From: Flavobacterium azizsancarii
GTDB taxonomy: Bacteria > Bacteroidota > Bacteroidia > Flavobacteriales > Flavobacteriaceae
Direction: 5' to 3'
Assembly: GCF_027980145.1 (NCBI RefSeq)
Contig: NZ_JAMZNK010000010.1
Span: 81,281-145,280, forward strand
DNA: 64,000 bases
Both the position numbers and the translations under genes were made by a program. Below the pieces are notes generated by a model, which was not told the origin of the DNA, did not search any database, and saw nothing but the letters and a program-made list of their open reading frames with translations. Within the stretch, counting starts at the first letter, position 1. Each line of letters opens with the position of its first letter. Shown here in pieces: positions 62,560-64,000 of this stretch.

Positions 62560-63642
62560 ATGTTGGAAAGCAGTTTTGGTTTGGGATTCTTTTTAAAAAG
62601 ACCCAAAATAGAAAGTAAAGAATGGATCGTATATTTCAGAATAACTGTTGACGGTATCCGTAAGGAAAGCTCAACTAAAAGAAAATGGGATAATACTCGA
62701 TGGGATCAAAGGTTCGAAAGAGCGGTCGGCTCAAAGGAAGATGCAAAGTCGCTGAACTTTTTTTTGGATTCGCTGACTTTAAAAATCAATGAAATAAAAA
62801 CCGAAATGATGTACAGCGGCAAAACCATAACCGCTGAGAAAATTATGGACGAGGTTCTGGGAAGGACCGCGCCAAAGATTAAGGTGCTCGAAGAATTTCA
62901 GAAGCATAATGATGAAATGGAGGCGCTTCTTGGAAAAGGCTATGCAAAAGGCACCCTTGACCGGTTTACCATTACTAAAAACCATTTGACTGCGTTTATA
63001 AAACTCAAGCTTAAAAAGCACGATCTTGAATTTGCGGATTTGAATCTTGAGTTTGTAAAGGACTTCGAGTTTTACCTTAGAACTGTACGCGACTGCAGCA
63101 ACAACACCACCCTAAAGTATATTGCAAATTTCAAAAAGATTGTAATCCGCGCCATTGATAAGGAGTTAATCACCAAGGACCCATTTAAGAACTTTAAGGC
63201 ACGTAAAACAAAACTGGTAAAAAAACCACTCACCGCGCAGGAATTGTACGAACTTGAAAGTCATTATTTCACAACTGACAGGCTCAATGTCGTAAGGGAT
63301 GTATTTGTCTTCCAATGCTACACTGGCCTGGCTTACATAGACGCTTATCAATTAAAGAAAACTGATATCAAAGAAGGCATTGATGGAAATCTATGGATTA
63401 TGTCCGAAAGGCAGAAAACAAACTCATCATTTAATGTCCCTCTTCTTCCCCAAGCACTGAAAATAGTTGAAAAATATAAAGAGCACCCGCTGTGTATCCA
63501 GCGTGGAACCGTGCTTCCTGTTTCATCCAACCAGAAAATGAATGAGTATCTAAAAGAGGTCGCAGTCTTGTGCGGCTTTCCTTTTACATTAAACACGCAT
63601 ATTGGAAAAACCGGTCAATTTGACCACCTAATTCCGGAGTAA
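62560..63642 (+). pseudogene. tyrosine recombinase/integrase 2, truncated by an IS element
   Basis: A 360-residue frame closely similar to integrase 1 over its entire length up to GFPFTLNTHI. At that point integrase 1 continues into its HxxR box (NTHMARRTFG), whereas here the reading frame runs into foreign DNA (GKTGQFDHLIPE-stop). The H-x-x-R arginine, the LGHSS histidine and the nucleophile tyrosine are all missing, so the protein cannot recombine DNA. The break is at about 63602/63603, where an element beginning TGGAAAAACCGG is inserted. The original C-terminus may lie beyond the window. Confidence 0.9.
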
Positions 63643-64000
63643 ATTGGTTCTTCGTCAATTTTGGTGATCTAAATCGAATTTTACAGTTCCATTTATAATC
63701 GATTAAACTAGTCTATAATTTGCTTGCTAATAGATATGGGGGTAAACAAGGCATTATTAATAGAAGCGTAATTTCTTAATAGATTTTCAGCAAAAATTTT
63801 GAAACCTGGATTATCAACCATTTTAGCATTAACAATCCACTTTAGCAATAAACTTGGCTTCTTCCTTTCACCAAAATTGACGAAGAACCAGTAAATTGAC
63901 CACCCGTTCCGGAGCAAACTGACCACCTAATTCCGGAGCAAATTGACCACCAAGTTTTGTGGTTAATTAACGATTAAAAACTATTGATTTTTTCATGTTG
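63603..64000. mobile_element. end of an IS21-like element with multiple terminal repeats (continues past the window)
   Basis: DNA beginning TGGAAAAACCGG interrupts integrase 2. Four repeats of a roughly 26-bp word follow, at 63613 (GTCAATTTGACCACCTAATT), at the segment resumed from 63890 (AATTGACCACCCGTTCCGG), at about 63916 (CTGACCACCTAATTCCGGAG) and at about 63942 (AATTGACCACCAAG). A TG start and several copies of a terminal repeat are typical of IS21-family ends. The transposase genes would lie beyond base 64000. The run is split by a second element at 63646-63889. No gene is visible to the window end. Confidence 0.65.
63646..63889. mobile_element. 244-bp MITE with 22-bp perfect inverted repeats, nested in the IS end
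   Basis: The left end starts GGTTCTTCGTCAATTTTGG (63646-63667 in full) and the right end (63868-63889) is its exact reverse complement over 22 bp. AGTAAATT directly flanks both sides (63638-63645 and 63890-63897): an 8-bp target-site duplication. GG-TTCTTCG-type ends with 8-bp duplications fit the ISL3 family. The interior is AT-rich and has no transposase; a minus-strand frame of 72 codons runs across the right border and is not credible. Confidence 0.85.

Noticed and set aside
63708..63926. 72-codon minus-strand frame over the right end of the 244-bp MITE
   Set aside because: It crosses the border between the MITE and the IS end and has no domain or start signal.
60839..64000. Prophage or complete integrative element
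   Set aside because: Apart from the two integrases, no phage, relaxase, transfer or cargo gene is present inside the window.

Overview
The window looks like a chromosomal segment of a Flavobacterium or a close relative (Bacteroidota). The DNA is AT-rich, Shine-Dalgarno sites are weak, several genes have TAnnTTTG-type -7 elements, a SusC/SusD pair is present, and the intergenic repeats are of the kind common in flavobacteria. No sequence search was run. Family calls rest on motifs, gene order and remembered family features.

Layout. 0-1.3 kb: the tail of a DUF1963-like gene and a Gfo/Idh/MocA oxidoreductase. 1.4-5.8 kb: two exported amidohydrolase-like proteins. 6.1-11.2 kb: ammonium channel AmtB, then a tilS-dsbD pair on the minus strand. 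11.3-12.0 kb: an array of degenerate repeats. 12.0-17.0 kb: PabB, a DoxX-like membrane protein, a lipocalin lipoprotein, an unknown exported protein and dihydrolipoyl dehydrogenase. 17.5-19.6 kb: an Lrp/AsnC regulator divergent from a methionine gamma-lyase-like enzyme. 19.8-23.1 kb: a DUF695 protein and an APC permease. 23.4-27.2 kb: gnd-zwf-pgl, the complete oxidative pentose phosphate branch. 27.2-27.9 kb: a repeat region split by a 153-bp MITE-like element. 27.9-30.8 kb: a large FAD/Fe-S oxidoreductase. 31.2-34.0 kb: an accessory patch of small unknown genes and a frameshifted pseudogene. 34.0-36.2 kb: LemA, a DUF3137 protein and a small membrane protein.

36.3-50.9 kb is the most coherent system: a DeoR-type regulator divergent from susC-susD-murQ-SSS symporter-anmK, followed by a GHL10 hydrolase, an AmpG-like permease, a TPR-like protein, a GNAT protein and a NagZ-like GH3 enzyme. 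Together these can take up peptidoglycan fragments (SusCD, AmpG, SSS symporter), remove GlcNAc (NagZ), phosphorylate anhydro-MurNAc (AnmK) and convert MurNAc-6-P to GlcNAc-6-P (MurQ). Two matching palindromes 84 bp apart precede susC, and a terminator hairpin separates susD from murQ.

51.0-53.8 kb holds peroxide defence genes (2-Cys peroxiredoxin, thioredoxin-like protein, DUF6952-like protein, Tpx). 53.8-60.3 kb is a tight run of dgkA, ftsK, a LolA-like carrier, an LptF/G-like permease, a ribBA whose GTP cyclohydrolase II half has lost its zinc ligands, and a thioesterase.

60.46 kb to the end is a mobile-element hotspot at a tRNA-Ser(UGA) gene. Two related tyrosine recombinases lie in tandem, each preceded by a symmetric site of the same geometry but different sequence. 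The second recombinase is cut by the end of an IS21-like element, and that end is itself interrupted by a 244-bp MITE with perfect 22-bp inverted repeats and an 8-bp target duplication.
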